A stretch of DNA of 64,000 nt from contig NZ_LR699554.1 of NCBI RefSeq assembly GCF_902459535.1, positions 434,001-498,000 on the forward strand, given 5' to 3'. The position numbers and the translations under genes are program-made. Source of the DNA: Paraburkholderia dioscoreae. Lineage in GTDB: Bacteria; Pseudomonadota; Gammaproteobacteria; Burkholderiales; Burkholderiaceae. Shown here piece after piece: positions 45,512-54,325 of this stretch; within the stretch, counting starts at the first letter, position 1; each line of letters begins with the position of its first letter. The notes beneath the pieces are model-generated. The model ran no database searches. It was not told the DNA's origin and saw only the letters and a program-made list of their open reading frames with translations.

Positions 45512-46396
45512 CGTCACGAGCTGGATAAAGCGCGTGGCCGCGCTGTTGTGCAACGCCGCGGGATAGGCCAGATGCAGCGGCGCGCTCAGTTTCGAGGGGT
45601 TGGCAAGCGTGCAGTACACGGTGCCCACCTGGTCATAGCGTTGCATGGAAGCGGGCACCAGCGTCACGCCGAGACCCGCCGCAACGAGGTTGATGCCCGA
45701 CACCATGCGCGGCACTTCCCGTGCGATTCGCGGAACGAAGCCGGCCTGGCGGCACGCCGCGAGGATATCGGCATACATGCCGGGCGCGCCTGGACGGCGG
45801 ACCAGAATGAAGTCTTCGTGCGCTAGCGCTTTGAGGGGCACTTGTGGCCGCTTCCTGCCTTTGAGCAAGGGATGGCCGACCGGCAACACCACGACCATCG
45901 GCTCGTCGAGCAGCAGCTCGAAGGCCACGCCTTCCCGCGCTTCAACCGGCTTGCGCAGAAACGCCGCCTGAATCTGGCCCGCGGCCAGGCGCTCGATGAT
46001 CTCCGCCGCATTGAGTTCGGCAAGCTCAACGGCAACCTCGGGACACACCGCGCGAAACGCGCGGATCGCCTCGGTCGTGAACGGATGAAATGCAGCGGAG
46101 CTCGTCAGCCCGATCGAAATCGTGCCCAGTTCGCCGCGCGCAATTCGGCTCGCCTTTTCTACCGCCTGCTGCAGATCCTGCAGCAGGCGTTGCGCATCTT
46201 CCGCAAAGGCCTGCCCGGCCGGCGTCAGGGTGACGCCGCGCGGCATGCGCACGAAGAGCTCGAAGCCGATCTCTTCTTCCAGCATTCGAATCTGCTGTGA
46301 AAGCGGGGGCTGTTGCATGGCCAGCCGCTCAGCCGCTCGCGTGAACTGGCCTTCTTCGGCGACCGCCAGAAAGTAACGCAGATGGCGTAGCTCCAT
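45494..46396 (-). CDS. LysR-family transcriptional regulator, BenM/CatM-like
   Basis: A 300-residue LTTR. The N-terminal helix-turn-helix reads LRYFLAVAEEGQFTRAAERL and PPLSQQIRMLEEEIGFELF, typical of the BenM/CatM/PcaQ type, and the effector domain begins GTISIGLTSSAAFHPF. It is divergent from the porin gene, with a T-N11-A type palindrome between them, and probably activates the porin-hydrolase-carrier genes when a small organic effector binds. Confidence 0.93.
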   Translation of the reverse strand: MELRHLRYFLAVAEEGQFTRAAERLAMQQPPLSQQIRMLEEEIGFELFVRMPRGVTLTPAGQAFAEDAQRLLQDLQQAVEKASRIARGELGTISIGLTSSAAFHPFTTEAIRAFRAVCPEVAVELAELNAAEIIERLAAGQIQAAFLRKPVEAREGVAFELLLDEPMVVVLPVGHPLLKGRKRPQVPLKALAHEDFILVRRPGAPGMYADILAACRQAGFVPRIAREVPRMVSGINLVAAGLGVTLVPASMQRYDQVGTVYCTLANPSKLSAPLHLAYPAALHNSAATRFIQLVTARAGT

Positions 46397-46438
46397 GATG
46401 TTTCGTCTCCTGGATGGGGTTCGAAGGTCGGTTCATTG

Positions 46439-46457
46439 CCATATTCAATAAATATGG
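46439..46457. promoter_or_regulatory. LysR-type operator palindrome
   Basis: CCATAT-N7-ATATGG, a perfect 6-bp-arm palindrome containing the LTTR T-N11-A core, 43 bases upstream of the LysR start. A second looser dyad, GGTA-N9-TACC, lies at about 46473-46489, nearer the porin, as expected for an activation site. Confidence 0.6.
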
Positions 46458-46573
46458 ATTGTGCAGAAAACAGGTATTTTACATTTACCACGGCCGATCC
46501 TACGATCTCGTCCATCGCGCGGAAATGAACGCGAAATAAAACAAAACCCGACTCTGGTCGACAGGAGACGTCA

Positions 46574-47626
46574 GTGAAAAAACAATGCGCGGTGGCCGCT
46601 TTGGCCGTGGTGAGTTGCGCGGGCGCGCATGCTCAGGCATCGGTCACGTTATACGGTGTGATCGACACCAACCTCGAGTTTCTCAACCATGCTGGCGCTA
46701 GCGGCGGCTCGCTGGTTCGCGAGAATTCCGGCGGCTTGAGCAATTCGCGCTTCGGTTTTCGCGGCGCCGAAGATCTCGGCGGCGGCAATAAAGCGTTCTT
46801 CATTCTCGAAGCGGGCTTCAACGGCAACGACGGCACCAATGCGAGCGCCGGCGTGCTGTTCAATCGCACGGCGGCGGTGGGGCTTTCTAACGCGTACGGT
46901 GCGCTGTCGGCGGGCTTGCAGTACACGGCGATGTACGACACGCTGATCAAATACGACCCGATGGTGTTCGGCCAGCAATACACGTGGATGCCGACCACCG
47001 GTTCCGTGGATGGCTTTTCGTTCAAGGCGCGCGTGAACAACTCGGTGAAGTATGTAGGCCGCTTCGGTGGTTTGACAGCGACGGCGGATTACAGCTTCGG
47101 CGGCTCGGCGGATTCGTTTCAGAGCAGCGCCGCGTACGGCGGCGCGCTCGACTACGATACCGGCAGCTTCGCCACGGCCGTGGCCTACGACTACCGCAAC
47201 GGCGCGATCAACTCGACAGGCATGTGGACCAAGTCGCGCAACTGGAGCGCCTCGGCGCGCGAGCAGCTCGGCAACGTCACGATCATGGGCGGCTATGAGC
47301 ACTATTTGTACAACCCGACCAAGGGCAAGTCGGTGTCGTCGGCGTTGTGGTTCGGCGGTGTGCGTTATCTGATCGCGCCGGATTTCCGCGTGACGGCTGC
47401 CGCGTACTACCAGAGCAACAAGGCGGACAACGTGTCGAACTCGTTGATGGGCGTGCTGGGAGCGGACTATATTCTGTCGAAGCGGACCGATGTGTACGCA
47501 ACCGTCGCGTATGCCGCGGCCACGCACTACGCCAACGACGAGTACACGCCCGTCGGCGTGACGAGCGATACCGCGTTCGGTCCGAACCAGACTGGCGTGA
47601 CGCTCGGTATCCGGCATCGGTTCTGA
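46574..47626 (+). CDS. outer-membrane trimeric porin, Gram-negative Burkholderia type
   Basis: A 350-residue porin with a clear signal peptide (CAVAALAVVSCAGAHAQA) and the classical first strand SVTLYGVIDTNLEFLNHA. It ends in GVTLGIRHRF, the terminal Phe required for BAM assembly, and the LSNSRFGFRGAEDLGGGNKA block is diagnostic for the Porin_4/OmpC-like family of betaproteobacteria. Lying between LysR and two hydrolases with a carrier, it probably admits the substrate of this cassette. Confidence 0.95.
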   Translation: MKKQCAVAALAVVSCAGAHAQASVTLYGVIDTNLEFLNHAGASGGSLVRENSGGLSNSRFGFRGAEDLGGGNKAFFILEAGFNGNDGTNASAGVLFNRTAAVGLSNAYGALSAGLQYTAMYDTLIKYDPMVFGQQYTWMPTTGSVDGFSFKARVNNSVKYVGRFGGLTATADYSFGGSADSFQSSAAYGGALDYDTGSFATAVAYDYRNGAINSTGMWTKSRNWSASAREQLGNVTIMGGYEHYLYNPTKGKSVSSALWFGGVRYLIAPDFRVTAAAYYQSNKADNVSNSLMGVLGADYILSKRTDVYATVAYAAATHYANDEYTPVGVTSDTAFGPNQTGVTLGIRHRF

Positions 47627-47712
47627 GCATTCGGGTTCATTCGGGTTCTTCAACGACGGATTTGACGATGCGCCGCGTTCAGCACAGTACACGGTGATCA
47701 GGAGCAAGCTGC

Positions 47713-48789
47713 ATGACTTTCAATCTTTCGCGACGTCTCGCCGTGCTGTGCGCAGCAACTGGCGCTGCACTGCTGATGACGCTCGCGCAACCTGCGCTCG
47801 CGGTCCACGCTTACGAGCCGCATCTGAAACCGGTGGCGACGGTTTCGGATACGCGCTTCACGCTCGACACGCCGCAAGGGCACGCGGAGTTTCCGCTTTA
47901 TCTGTCGAAAGATTGGAACGTCGCGCAGCCGCAAGTAACGCGTGCGGTGATTGTGATTCACGGCAAACTGCGCAATGCGGACGTGTACTTTCGCACTGCG
48001 CAGAAGGCCCGCGATGCAGCCCACGCGGACCCCGACGCCACTTTGTTGATCGCGCCGCAGTTCCTCGCGACGCTCGACACGCGCGTGCATGACGAACCCG
48101 CCGATCTGCTGCGCTGGACCGGCGACGCGTGGATGGGCGGCGAAGCGGCGCAGTCGCCGCTGCCGATCAGTTCATACGAAGTGCTGGACGCGATCGTCGC
48201 GCGTCTTGCCGATCGCAAGCTGTTTCCGAATCTCCGGCACGTTGTGTTCGCCGGGCATTCGGGCGGCGGGCAAGTCGTGCAGCGCTACGCCGTGGCGGGG
48301 CGCAACATTGCCGCGCTGACTGACGAGGGCATCGACGTGCGTTACGTGGTGGCGAGTCCGTCCACCTATGCGTATTTCGATGCGCAACGGCCCAACGCGC
48401 AAGGCGTTGCCGCGCCGTTCGATGCCGCGCAATGTCCCGACTTCAATCAATGGAAATACGGCATGGACAACCGGCCGCCCTATCTCGGCGACCGCACGCC
48501 CGCGCAACTGGAGGCGACCTACGCGGCACGCCGGATCGACTACCTCGTGGGCGGCGCGGACGACGATCCGCAGCAGAACGCGCTCGACAAAACCTGCGCG
48601 GCCGAAGCGCAAGGGCCGCAACGCGTCGCGCGTGCCGAGGCGTACTACCGGTATATCCGGTCACGTCATCCGGATGGTCTGAAGCAGCGCTTTCATATCG
48701 TGCCGGGCGTGGGGCACAACGGCTCGCGCATGCTGACGTCGGTATGCGCGCTGGCGGCGATGTTCGACACTCAGGGATGCGAACAATGA
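47713..48789 (+). CDS. secreted alpha/beta hydrolase, first paralog
   Basis: A 358-residue hydrolase with an N-terminal signal peptide (AATGAALLMTLAQPALA), so probably periplasmic. The nucleophile elbow is FAGHSGGGQVVQRY, the acid probably lies in YLVGGADDDPQQNALDKT, and the catalytic His is in IVPGVGHNGSRM. It is clearly homologous, block for block, to the second hydrolase of the cassette (WMGGE, RYVVASPSTYAYFDAQRP). The nature of the ester or amide it cleaves is unknown. Its stop overlaps the MFS gene start (ATGA). Confidence 0.85.
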   Translation: MTFNLSRRLAVLCAATGAALLMTLAQPALAVHAYEPHLKPVATVSDTRFTLDTPQGHAEFPLYLSKDWNVAQPQVTRAVIVIHGKLRNADVYFRTAQKARDAAHADPDATLLIAPQFLATLDTRVHDEPADLLRWTGDAWMGGEAAQSPLPISSYEVLDAIVARLADRKLFPNLRHVVFAGHSGGGQVVQRYAVAGRNIAALTDEGIDVRYVVASPSTYAYFDAQRPNAQGVAAPFDAAQCPDFNQWKYGMDNRPPYLGDRTPAQLEATYAARRIDYLVGGADDDPQQNALDKTCAAEAQGPQRVARAEAYYRYIRSRHPDGLKQRFHIVPGVGHNGSRMLTSVCALAAMFDTQGCEQ

Positions 48790-50144
48790 GCGAAGCAATC
48801 TTGAATCAGCGTGATGGTGCGGCGTCAGGCGCCGTTGCGTCGAACGCATTGAGTCCGGCAATGGTACGGCGCGCGATCTTCGCCTCCGTGCTCGGCAATG
48901 GACTCGAGTGGTTCGACTTTCTGATCTATGGCTACTTCGCGAAGATCATCGCGCAAGTGTTCTTTCCAGGCGGCGGCGGTTTCGTGTCGATCATGCTGAC
49001 GCTCGCCACGTTCGCGGTGGGTTTCATCGTACGGCCGATCGGCGGCATTCTGCTGGGCATTTACGCGGACCGGGCAGGGCGCCGCAAAGCGCTCTCGCTG
49101 CTGATCATTTCAATGGCGGCCAGCACGCTGCTGATGGGCCTCACGCCGGGTTATGCGAGCATCGGCATCGCGGCGCCGTTACTGGTGGTGCTCGCGCGCC
49201 TGCTGCAAGGGCTCTCCGTGGGCGGACAGTTCGCGACCGCCTCGGCGATGCTGGTCGAGTATGCGCCGCCGCACAAGAAGATGTTCTATGGCAGCTTCAA
49301 CATGTCGGCGCAGGCGTTCGCGTTGCTGTTGTCGTCCGGGGTCGGCTATCTGCTGACCACGCAGCTCACGCATGAGCAACTGGTGGCGTGGGGCTGGCGT
49401 CTGCCGTTTCTGTTCGGCGCGTTGGCGGGGCCGTTCGGCTTCTATATCCGGCATCGCGTGGCCGAGTCGCCGGAGTTCGAGCGCCTGCTCGATCACAAGG
49501 ACAAGCCGCCGCGCGTAACGATCCGCCAGTTCTTCCGCGATAACGGCGATGCGGCGATCTGCGCAATGGGCGTGATCATAATCGGCGCAGCGACCAATTA
49601 TGTGTGGCACTCTTATCTGTCGGTCTATGTCGAACGGCAATTGCATCTGCCGCTTTCTACCGCGTTGCTCGGCGCATTCGTGTCAGGCGTGCTCAATCTG
49701 TTTCTGTTTCCGCTGTCGGGCAAGCTTGCCGATCGTTACGGCGCGTACAAACTGTTCTATCCGATCGTGATCGCGTGGATGGTCTGCGTGTACCCGCTCT
49801 ATCACTTCGTCGTGACGAATCCGACGCCGGGGCATCTGTTCATCGCGCAGATGATCGCGACAGTGTTCCTCGCCGCAATGTCCGGTGCGCATCCCGGCAT
49901 GCTCGCAACCTTGTTCCCGGTGCGCAGCCGCTCGGCGGGCGTGGCGCTGTCGTACAACATCGCAGTGACGCTGTTCGGCGGCATGGCGCCGCTCACCATT
50001 ACCGGCTTGACCCGCGTGACCGGCAGCAGCCTCACGCCGGCGTTTTACCTGATTTTTGCCGGCTTCGTGTCGCTCGCGATGGTGTACTTCACGCGCGCCG
50101 GACGCATCTCGGGCGGCGCGGCGGCGAGGCCCGCCACTCATTGA
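48786..50144 (+). CDS. MFS transporter, metabolite:H+ symporter type
   Basis: Start at 48786 overlaps the preceding stop, giving 452 residues with about twelve transmembrane helices. It has the MHS-family start (GNGLEWFDFLIYGYFAKIIA) and the loop motif YADRAGRRKALSLLI between helices two and three. Such carriers import organic acids such as citrate, alpha-ketoglutarate or aromatic acids. Located between two paralogous hydrolases, it probably imports the product freed outside by the secreted one. Confidence 0.92.
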   Translation: MSEAILNQRDGAASGAVASNALSPAMVRRAIFASVLGNGLEWFDFLIYGYFAKIIAQVFFPGGGGFVSIMLTLATFAVGFIVRPIGGILLGIYADRAGRRKALSLLIISMAASTLLMGLTPGYASIGIAAPLLVVLARLLQGLSVGGQFATASAMLVEYAPPHKKMFYGSFNMSAQAFALLLSSGVGYLLTTQLTHEQLVAWGWRLPFLFGALAGPFGFYIRHRVAESPEFERLLDHKDKPPRVTIRQFFRDNGDAAICAMGVIIIGAATNYVWHSYLSVYVERQLHLPLSTALLGAFVSGVLNLFLFPLSGKLADRYGAYKLFYPIVIAWMVCVYPLYHFVVTNPTPGHLFIAQMIATVFLAAMSGAHPGMLATLFPVRSRSAGVALSYNIAVTLFGGMAPLTITGLTRVTGSSLTPAFYLIFAGFVSLAMVYFTRAGRISGGAAARPATH

Positions 50145-50163
50145 TCAACCACGAGCGTATTGC

Positions 50164-51177
50164 ATGACCCAGCCTTTGATCACAGACGACGAACGCGCGC
50201 CGAATGAACGTCCGGTTGCGGTCGTCGCGAGCCGGCATCTGAGCGTTACGACGCGGGCCGGCAGCGGCACGGTGCCCGTATTTGCGAACGGCGACTGGCT
50301 AGCGCCGACGCGCGAAGTCCGCCGCGCCGTGATTCTGATTCACGGCCGACTGCGCAACGGCGATACTTATTTCGATCTCGCCGAGCTGTCGTGCGCGCTC
50401 GCCGGCGGCAGCGCGGCCGATACGCTGCTGATCGTGCCGCAGTTTCTCGCGACCGCGGACGTCGAGGCGCATGAGCTGCCGCCTTCCACGTTGCATTGGG
50501 ACTGGACGAGCTGGATGGGCGGCGAAAACGCCGAAGGTCCCGCGCCGATCAGTTCGTTCGATGTGCTCGACGCGATTTTGCAAACGCTCGCTTCGCGTGA
50601 GCAGTTCGCGTCGCTTGCCGAGGTGGTGATCGCCGGGCACTCTGGCGGCGGCCAGGTCGTGCAGCGCTATGCGGTGGTGGCGCACAGCGAGGCGCCGCTT
50701 ACGGCGCGTGGTGTTGCGGTGCGCTATGTGGTCGCGAATCCTTCGTCGTATGTGTACTTCGATGCGATGCGGCCCGTCGCGTCCGGCGAGTTCGCGGCGT
50801 TCGATCGGGCGATGTGCCCGTCGTTCAATCGCTGGAAGTATGGGCTCGAGGATTTGCCGGCTTACGCGAGCGACTCGGATAGCGCGGCTTGCGCTGCGGC
50901 GCTCGAAGCGCGCTATGCGCAGCGTGACGTTACGGTGCTGCTCGGCGGTGAAGATTGCGATCCGCAGCATCCGGCGCTCGATCGTTCTTGTGCCGCGCAA
51001 ACCCAGGGGCATCACCGCCTCGGGCGCGGACTGGCTTATGCGCGCTATATGGCGGCGCGGCACCCGGAAGGATTGGCGACGCACCGGACGTTTGTGATCG
51101 ATGGGGTCGGGCATGATGCCAAGGGGATTTTCTCGTCGACTCATGGGCTGGCTGCCTTGTTCGGCGCCGGACTGTGA
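50164..51177 (+). CDS. cytoplasmic alpha/beta hydrolase, second paralog
   Basis: A 337-residue hydrolase without a signal peptide. The nucleophile is in IAGHSGGGQVVQRYAVV, the probable acid in VLLGGEDCDPQHPALDRS and the His in VIDGVGHDAKGIF. Similarity to the first hydrolase extends across the whole length (AVILIHGRLRNGDTYF versus AVIVIHGKLRNADVYF), so they are a duplicate pair that has been split by function: one exported, one cytosolic. It follows the MFS gene by 19 bases. Confidence 0.86.
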   Translation: MTQPLITDDERAPNERPVAVVASRHLSVTTRAGSGTVPVFANGDWLAPTREVRRAVILIHGRLRNGDTYFDLAELSCALAGGSAADTLLIVPQFLATADVEAHELPPSTLHWDWTSWMGGENAEGPAPISSFDVLDAILQTLASREQFASLAEVVIAGHSGGGQVVQRYAVVAHSEAPLTARGVAVRYVVANPSSYVYFDAMRPVASGEFAAFDRAMCPSFNRWKYGLEDLPAYASDSDSAACAAALEARYAQRDVTVLLGGEDCDPQHPALDRSCAAQTQGHHRLGRGLAYARYMAARHPEGLATHRTFVIDGVGHDAKGIFSSTHGLAALFGAGL

Positions 51178-51295
51178 AGCGGGTTGCGGAGTGGTTCATG
51201 GAGTGATGCACTCGGCGCACATAGGCACGAAGCGTGCTACTGCGCTTGATGCATGTTTGATGCTACCTGTGTGTCACTTCGAGGACCGCGCCGAT

Positions 51296-51742
51296 ATGAA
51301 CAGAATCCGATTGGTCGCCACCGCCACCGCGCTTGCCGCCGCATCGCTAGGCGCCTTGCTCCCGTGCAGCGCCTATGCCGACGATGCGCCTAGCCCATGT
51401 ACGTCGCTGAAACGGATCGTGGCGGCCGCACCGGGCGGTCTCGCCTCGTTGACGCCGGACGACGGCAAAGGCGTCGCGCAACCCTATGGCGACGACGCGC
51501 AATGTTCGGCAAGCCGCGGCAGCTATCAATGCACGTGGACGCCGCATCACGACGCCGGTTCGAACGCGGACGCGCTGCAAGCCGTAGCGGCTGACGTCGC
51601 GTCGTGTCTGCCCGACGCGACGCACGATCAGAATTCGCCGGGACGTCAGCATTTTTATCTGGGCGCGAAGGGCAAGCGCACCGACATTACGCTGACACCG
51701 ACGGGTGCGAACAAGCTGCGTCTGGTGGTGTCGGGCAAGTGA
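51296..51742 (+). CDS. exported small hypothetical protein
   Basis: A 148-residue protein; the start at 51296 opens a signal peptide (RLVATATALAAASLGALLPC, cleavage near AYA). The mature part has four cysteines (PCTSLK, AQCSAS, YQCTWT, SCLPDA), which suggests two disulfides and a periplasmic location, and looks like a compact beta domain. No family is recognised. It lies alone after the hydrolase cassette and before the cobalamin block. Confidence 0.72.
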   Translation: MNRIRLVATATALAAASLGALLPCSAYADDAPSPCTSLKRIVAAAPGGLASLTPDDGKGVAQPYGDDAQCSASRGSYQCTWTPHHDAGSNADALQAVAADVASCLPDATHDQNSPGRQHFYLGAKGKRTDITLTPTGANKLRLVVSGK

Positions 51743-51793
51743 TGTGGGTCAGGTGATTTAAGTCAGGTGATTTGAGTCGCCGCGCAAGACCCG

Positions 51794-52396
51794 CTACTGC
51801 GACGCCGGCCACCATGTCCAGCCACGCGATGAGCACCGCAACTCGATCGTAGAAAGCGGCGCGATTTCAATGCGCGAAAACACCACGGGCGATGCGCCCA
51901 GCGCAGACACAATTGCTGCCCGCAGCACTGGCGCGTGGGTGACGGCGATCACGTTGCGCGTATGCTTCGATGCCGGATCCGCCGCGCGGTGTAGCGCATC
52001 GAGCCATTCTCCTACCCGCTTCACGAGGTTGCTGAACGACTCGCCGCCGTGCGGCGCGGCGTCCGGATCGCGCGCCCATGCCGCGAGGTCTTGCGGCGCT
52101 TCGACGGCGAGGTCGGCGAGCCGCCGTCCGTGCCATTTGCCGTAGTTCATATCCGCCAGTCCGACATCTACCGATGCGGCAAGGCCCAAGGCCGCTGCCG
52201 TAGCACGCGCGCAGACGGCAGGGCTGACGTAGGCTGCCGCGCCTTGTCCGAGCGCCGGCGTGGTGCGCGCCGCGTAGGCGTGGGCTTCGGCGAGGCCGCG
52301 GGCGTCGAGCGGGTCGTCGGCGGGAAAGCGGCCTGCGCGCTGGGCGGCGGTCGAGGCGTGGCTGATCATCAGCAGCCGTGTGTCCATTCTGTTCAT
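51794..52396 (-). CDS. histidine phosphatase superfamily protein, alpha-ribazole phosphatase-like
   Basis: A 200-residue phosphoglycerate-mutase-like protein of the size of CobC. The nucleophile region is LLMISHASTAAQR, so the usual RHG reads SHA: the histidine is kept but the preceding arginine is serine. The family block NYGKWHGRRLADLA and the second His in VIAVTHAPVLRAA are present. Located next to a cobalamin riboswitch with cbtBA, it may act in nucleotide-loop assembly of B12, but the changed motif could reduce activity. Confidence 0.72.
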   Translation of the reverse strand: MNRMDTRLLMISHASTAAQRAGRFPADDPLDARGLAEAHAYAARTTPALGQGAAAYVSPAVCARATAAALGLAASVDVGLADMNYGKWHGRRLADLAVEAPQDLAAWARDPDAAPHGGESFSNLVKRVGEWLDALHRAADPASKHTRNVIAVTHAPVLRAAIVSALGASPVVFSRIEIAPLSTIELRCSSRGWTWWPASQ

Positions 52397-52469
52397 TTCC
52401 TGTGAGGCTACGCCGGAGCTGGACGCCGGTTGGGCACGAAGCGCCCGCCCGGGGTTGCCGGGTACCGGA

Positions 52470-52625
52470 GTTTAGCGCGTAGAATAGCCGGACTGCGAAG
52501 CGCGGAAGCCGGTGAGAGCCCGGCGCGGTCGCGCCACTGTAATCGGCAGCCCAAGCCGAAAGCCAGACCTGAGCTTCGCATCATCCCTCTGCAATGACTA
52601 TCGGGGCGCGTAACCCCAGGAGATG
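52470..52625 (+). promoter_or_regulatory. cobalamin riboswitch controlling cbtBA
   Basis: The conserved core is present: GCGGAAGCCGGTGAGAGCC (52502-52520), then the B12 box GCCACTGT (52533-52540) and GGCAGCCCAAGCCGAAAGCC (52545-52564). TGCGAAGC (52494-52501) and GCTTCGCA (52573-52580) close it as an outer stem. Downstream, GGGG-CGCGTAA-CCCC folds directly over the AGGAG ribosome site of cbtB, which suggests translational shut-off when B12 is bound. A weak promoter TTGCCG-N19-TAGAAT (52455-52485) lies before it. Confidence 0.93.
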
Positions 52626-52631
52626 TCCATC

Positions 52632-52865
52632 ATGACTGAAGCCGTTTTTAATTCCGCTTCTCAGCCTGCCTCCCAACCCGTTGCTCAACCCACGCCGATT
52701 CCGCTGCGCGAGTTATTGCCGTGGCTCGTGTTCGGCGGTTTGCTGCTATTGCTTGCGCTTTACTTCGTGGGTGCGGAACAGGGCGCCACATCGCTGGTGC
52801 CGGGTATGTACGTGCATGAGTTCGTGCACGACGGCCGCCATCTGCTCGGCTTTCCTTGCCACTAA
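52632..52865 (+). CDS. cbtB: cobalt transporter subunit CbtB
   Basis: A 77-residue single-helix protein with a C-terminal His-rich metal-binding tail (YVHEFVHDGRHLLGFPCH), the CbtB signature, following one transmembrane segment (LLPWLVFGGLLLLLALYFVG). The ATG at 52632 is preferred because it is 9 bases from AGGAG; the ATG at 52623 is too close. Controlled by the cobalamin riboswitch. It works with CbtA, predicted to import cobalt for B12 synthesis. Confidence 0.9.
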   Translation: MTEAVFNSASQPASQPVAQPTPIPLRELLPWLVFGGLLLLLALYFVGAEQGATSLVPGMYVHEFVHDGRHLLGFPCH

Positions 52866-52876
52866 CGGAGTCGAAC

Positions 52877-53617
52877 ATGGTCGGTAAATTGTTGGTACGC
52901 GGGATGCTCGCAGGCATCGCTGCGGGACTGCTCACGTTCGGCTTCGCCCGGGTGGTGGGCGAACCGCAAGTCAATCAGGCGATTTCATTCGAAGAAAAGG
53001 CCGATGCCGCGAAAGGCGAGGCGCCCGAACCGGAGCTGGTGAGCCGCGATACACAACGCGGACTCGGCTTGTTGACCGGTGTGGTGGTTTACGGCGCGGC
53101 ATTTGGCGGGTTGTTCTCGCTGGTGTTCGCTTACGCGTATGGGCGGATGGGGGCATTGAGCGCGCGCGCGTTGTCCGCGTGGCTGGCGCTCGGCGCGTTC
53201 ATTGCGCTGGCGGTCGTTCCGAACCTGAAGTACCCGGCGAACCCGCCTTCGGTCGGCGACCCGGAGACGATCGGAATGCGCACAGGGCTGTTCTTCCTGA
53301 TGATTGCGATCTCGCTCGCCGCGATGGTGTTTTCGCTCAAGGTCCGACGCCGTGCGGCCGCGAAACTCGGCGCGTGGAATGGCTCGATTGTGGCGGGGTT
53401 GGTCTTCGTTGTGATTATCGCCGCCGTGCAGTTGTCGATGCCGGCCCTCAACGAAGTGCCGGAGGCTTTTCCGGCGGTGCTGCTGTGGAAGTTCCGTGTG
53501 GCGGCGCTTGGCATGCAGGCGATCATGTGGACGACGATCGGACTGCTGTTCGGCGCGCTTGTCGAGCGGGGTGCGTTTATGCGGGTGAGCGGACGGGCGG
53601 CGGTCGAGTCAGCCTGA
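52877..53617 (+). CDS. cbtA: cobalt transporter subunit CbtA
   Basis: A 246-residue membrane protein with about six helices, beginning MVGKLLVRGMLAGIAAGLLT after a GGAG ribosome site; the CbtA family start. It contains QRGLGLLTGVVVYGAAFGGLF and LAVVPNLKYPANPPSVGD, both typical CbtA blocks. It lies 11 bases after cbtB in the riboswitch-controlled operon. The pair is the predicted cobalt uptake system of many proteobacteria. Confidence 0.92.
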   Translation: MVGKLLVRGMLAGIAAGLLTFGFARVVGEPQVNQAISFEEKADAAKGEAPEPELVSRDTQRGLGLLTGVVVYGAAFGGLFSLVFAYAYGRMGALSARALSAWLALGAFIALAVVPNLKYPANPPSVGDPETIGMRTGLFFLMIAISLAAMVFSLKVRRRAAAKLGAWNGSIVAGLVFVVIIAAVQLSMPALNEVPEAFPAVLLWKFRVAALGMQAIMWTTIGLLFGALVERGAFMRVSGRAAVESA

Positions 53618-53739
53618 CGGTGGGTGTGCGGAGCGCAGCCGGTTTGGGTGGCTGCGCTCTGAGGCCGGCGCTTTGCCCCTCGCTCTTCGCTTCTCGCGCA
53701 GTGGTCAAGAAGGTATGTGCATCAAGGAGTTGGGGTTGT

Positions 53740-54045
53740 TGTGGGGCGGTTATCCACAGGCTTCTGAACAAAAACTGTGGATAAAATTTTCCCGCAACGC
53801 AATACACCTACAAACATCTGTTCTGTTTAATTTCAACAGGTCAGATGTTTACATGTCGGACTCGGCGCTGGCTAGAATCCGACCGTGACATCTGTTTTGT
53901 GGGGAATATTGTGGGGGAAAATCGTTCGCAAACAATTCGCGAAGGGATGCTCCTGAAGCTCACCGCAGGCGATCATGGCCGCATCCTGAATGACGGCACA
54001 CGTCTGCCCGGCAAGGTCTACGCCGGGGCGAAAGGTGTCAGTATC
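53740..54045 (+). repeat. repeat unit A: convergent DnaA-box-like 9-mers, palindrome and conserved block
   Basis: Contains TTATCCACA (53750-53758) and TGTGGATAA (53776-53784), a perfect convergent pair of consensus DnaA boxes 17 bases apart. Next is an imperfect 39-bp palindrome with arms AAACATCTG (53812-53820) and CAGATGTTT (53842-53850), then a block reading GDHGRILNDGTRLPGKVYAG in one frame. The same order recurs at 58530-58832 and in part at 63295-63460. The stretch 53618-53740 before it shows no gene. Confidence 0.75.
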
Positions 54046-54310
54046 CATTTCCGCCGAAATCGCGGTGTCGGTGCAGGCTGTTGAACAGGCGCTTGTGCTG
54101 GATGGCAGTGGATTGGCCGTGGTCGAACTGCTGGATGAGGACGGCAATGTGGTCGATGACGTGAACGACTCGTTGTGGGGCATTGAGTCGGAGGCCGGCG
54201 ACTATCTGAAGGAGACAGCGCAGGACATGGCCGAAGGGCTGGCACAAGGATTACAACGTGAGGCGCGCGAACGCATGTACTGGAACGCGCGGGACATGGT
54301 GACAGTGTGA
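54035..54310 (+). CDS. small acidic hypothetical protein
   Basis: About 91 residues from a GTG at 54035, or 106 from the ATG at 53990; the true start is uncertain because the upstream end overlaps the repeat unit. The middle, LVLDGSGLAVVELLDEDGNV and onward, is acidic and reads as real protein; the end is amphipathic helical (LKETAQDMAEGLAQGLQRE). No family is recognised. It is the first of three short genes that end in the palindromic motif, and may have been cut by recombination. Confidence 0.45.
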   Translation: MSVSISAEIAVSVQAVEQALVLDGSGLAVVELLDEDGNVVDDVNDSLWGIESEAGDYLKETAQDMAEGLAQGLQREARERMYWNARDMVTV

Positions 54311-54325
54311 ACTCCCCATACATTC

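Noticed and set aside
46649..47707. 352-residue frame opposite the porin gene
   Set aside because: Composition is that of an antisense shadow (Arg, His, Val); the porin is unmistakable.
53750..53784. Origin of replication suggested by the DnaA-box-like pairs
   Set aside because: No replication initiator, partition genes or dense DnaA-box cluster nearby; three separate pairs at module edges do not make an origin.
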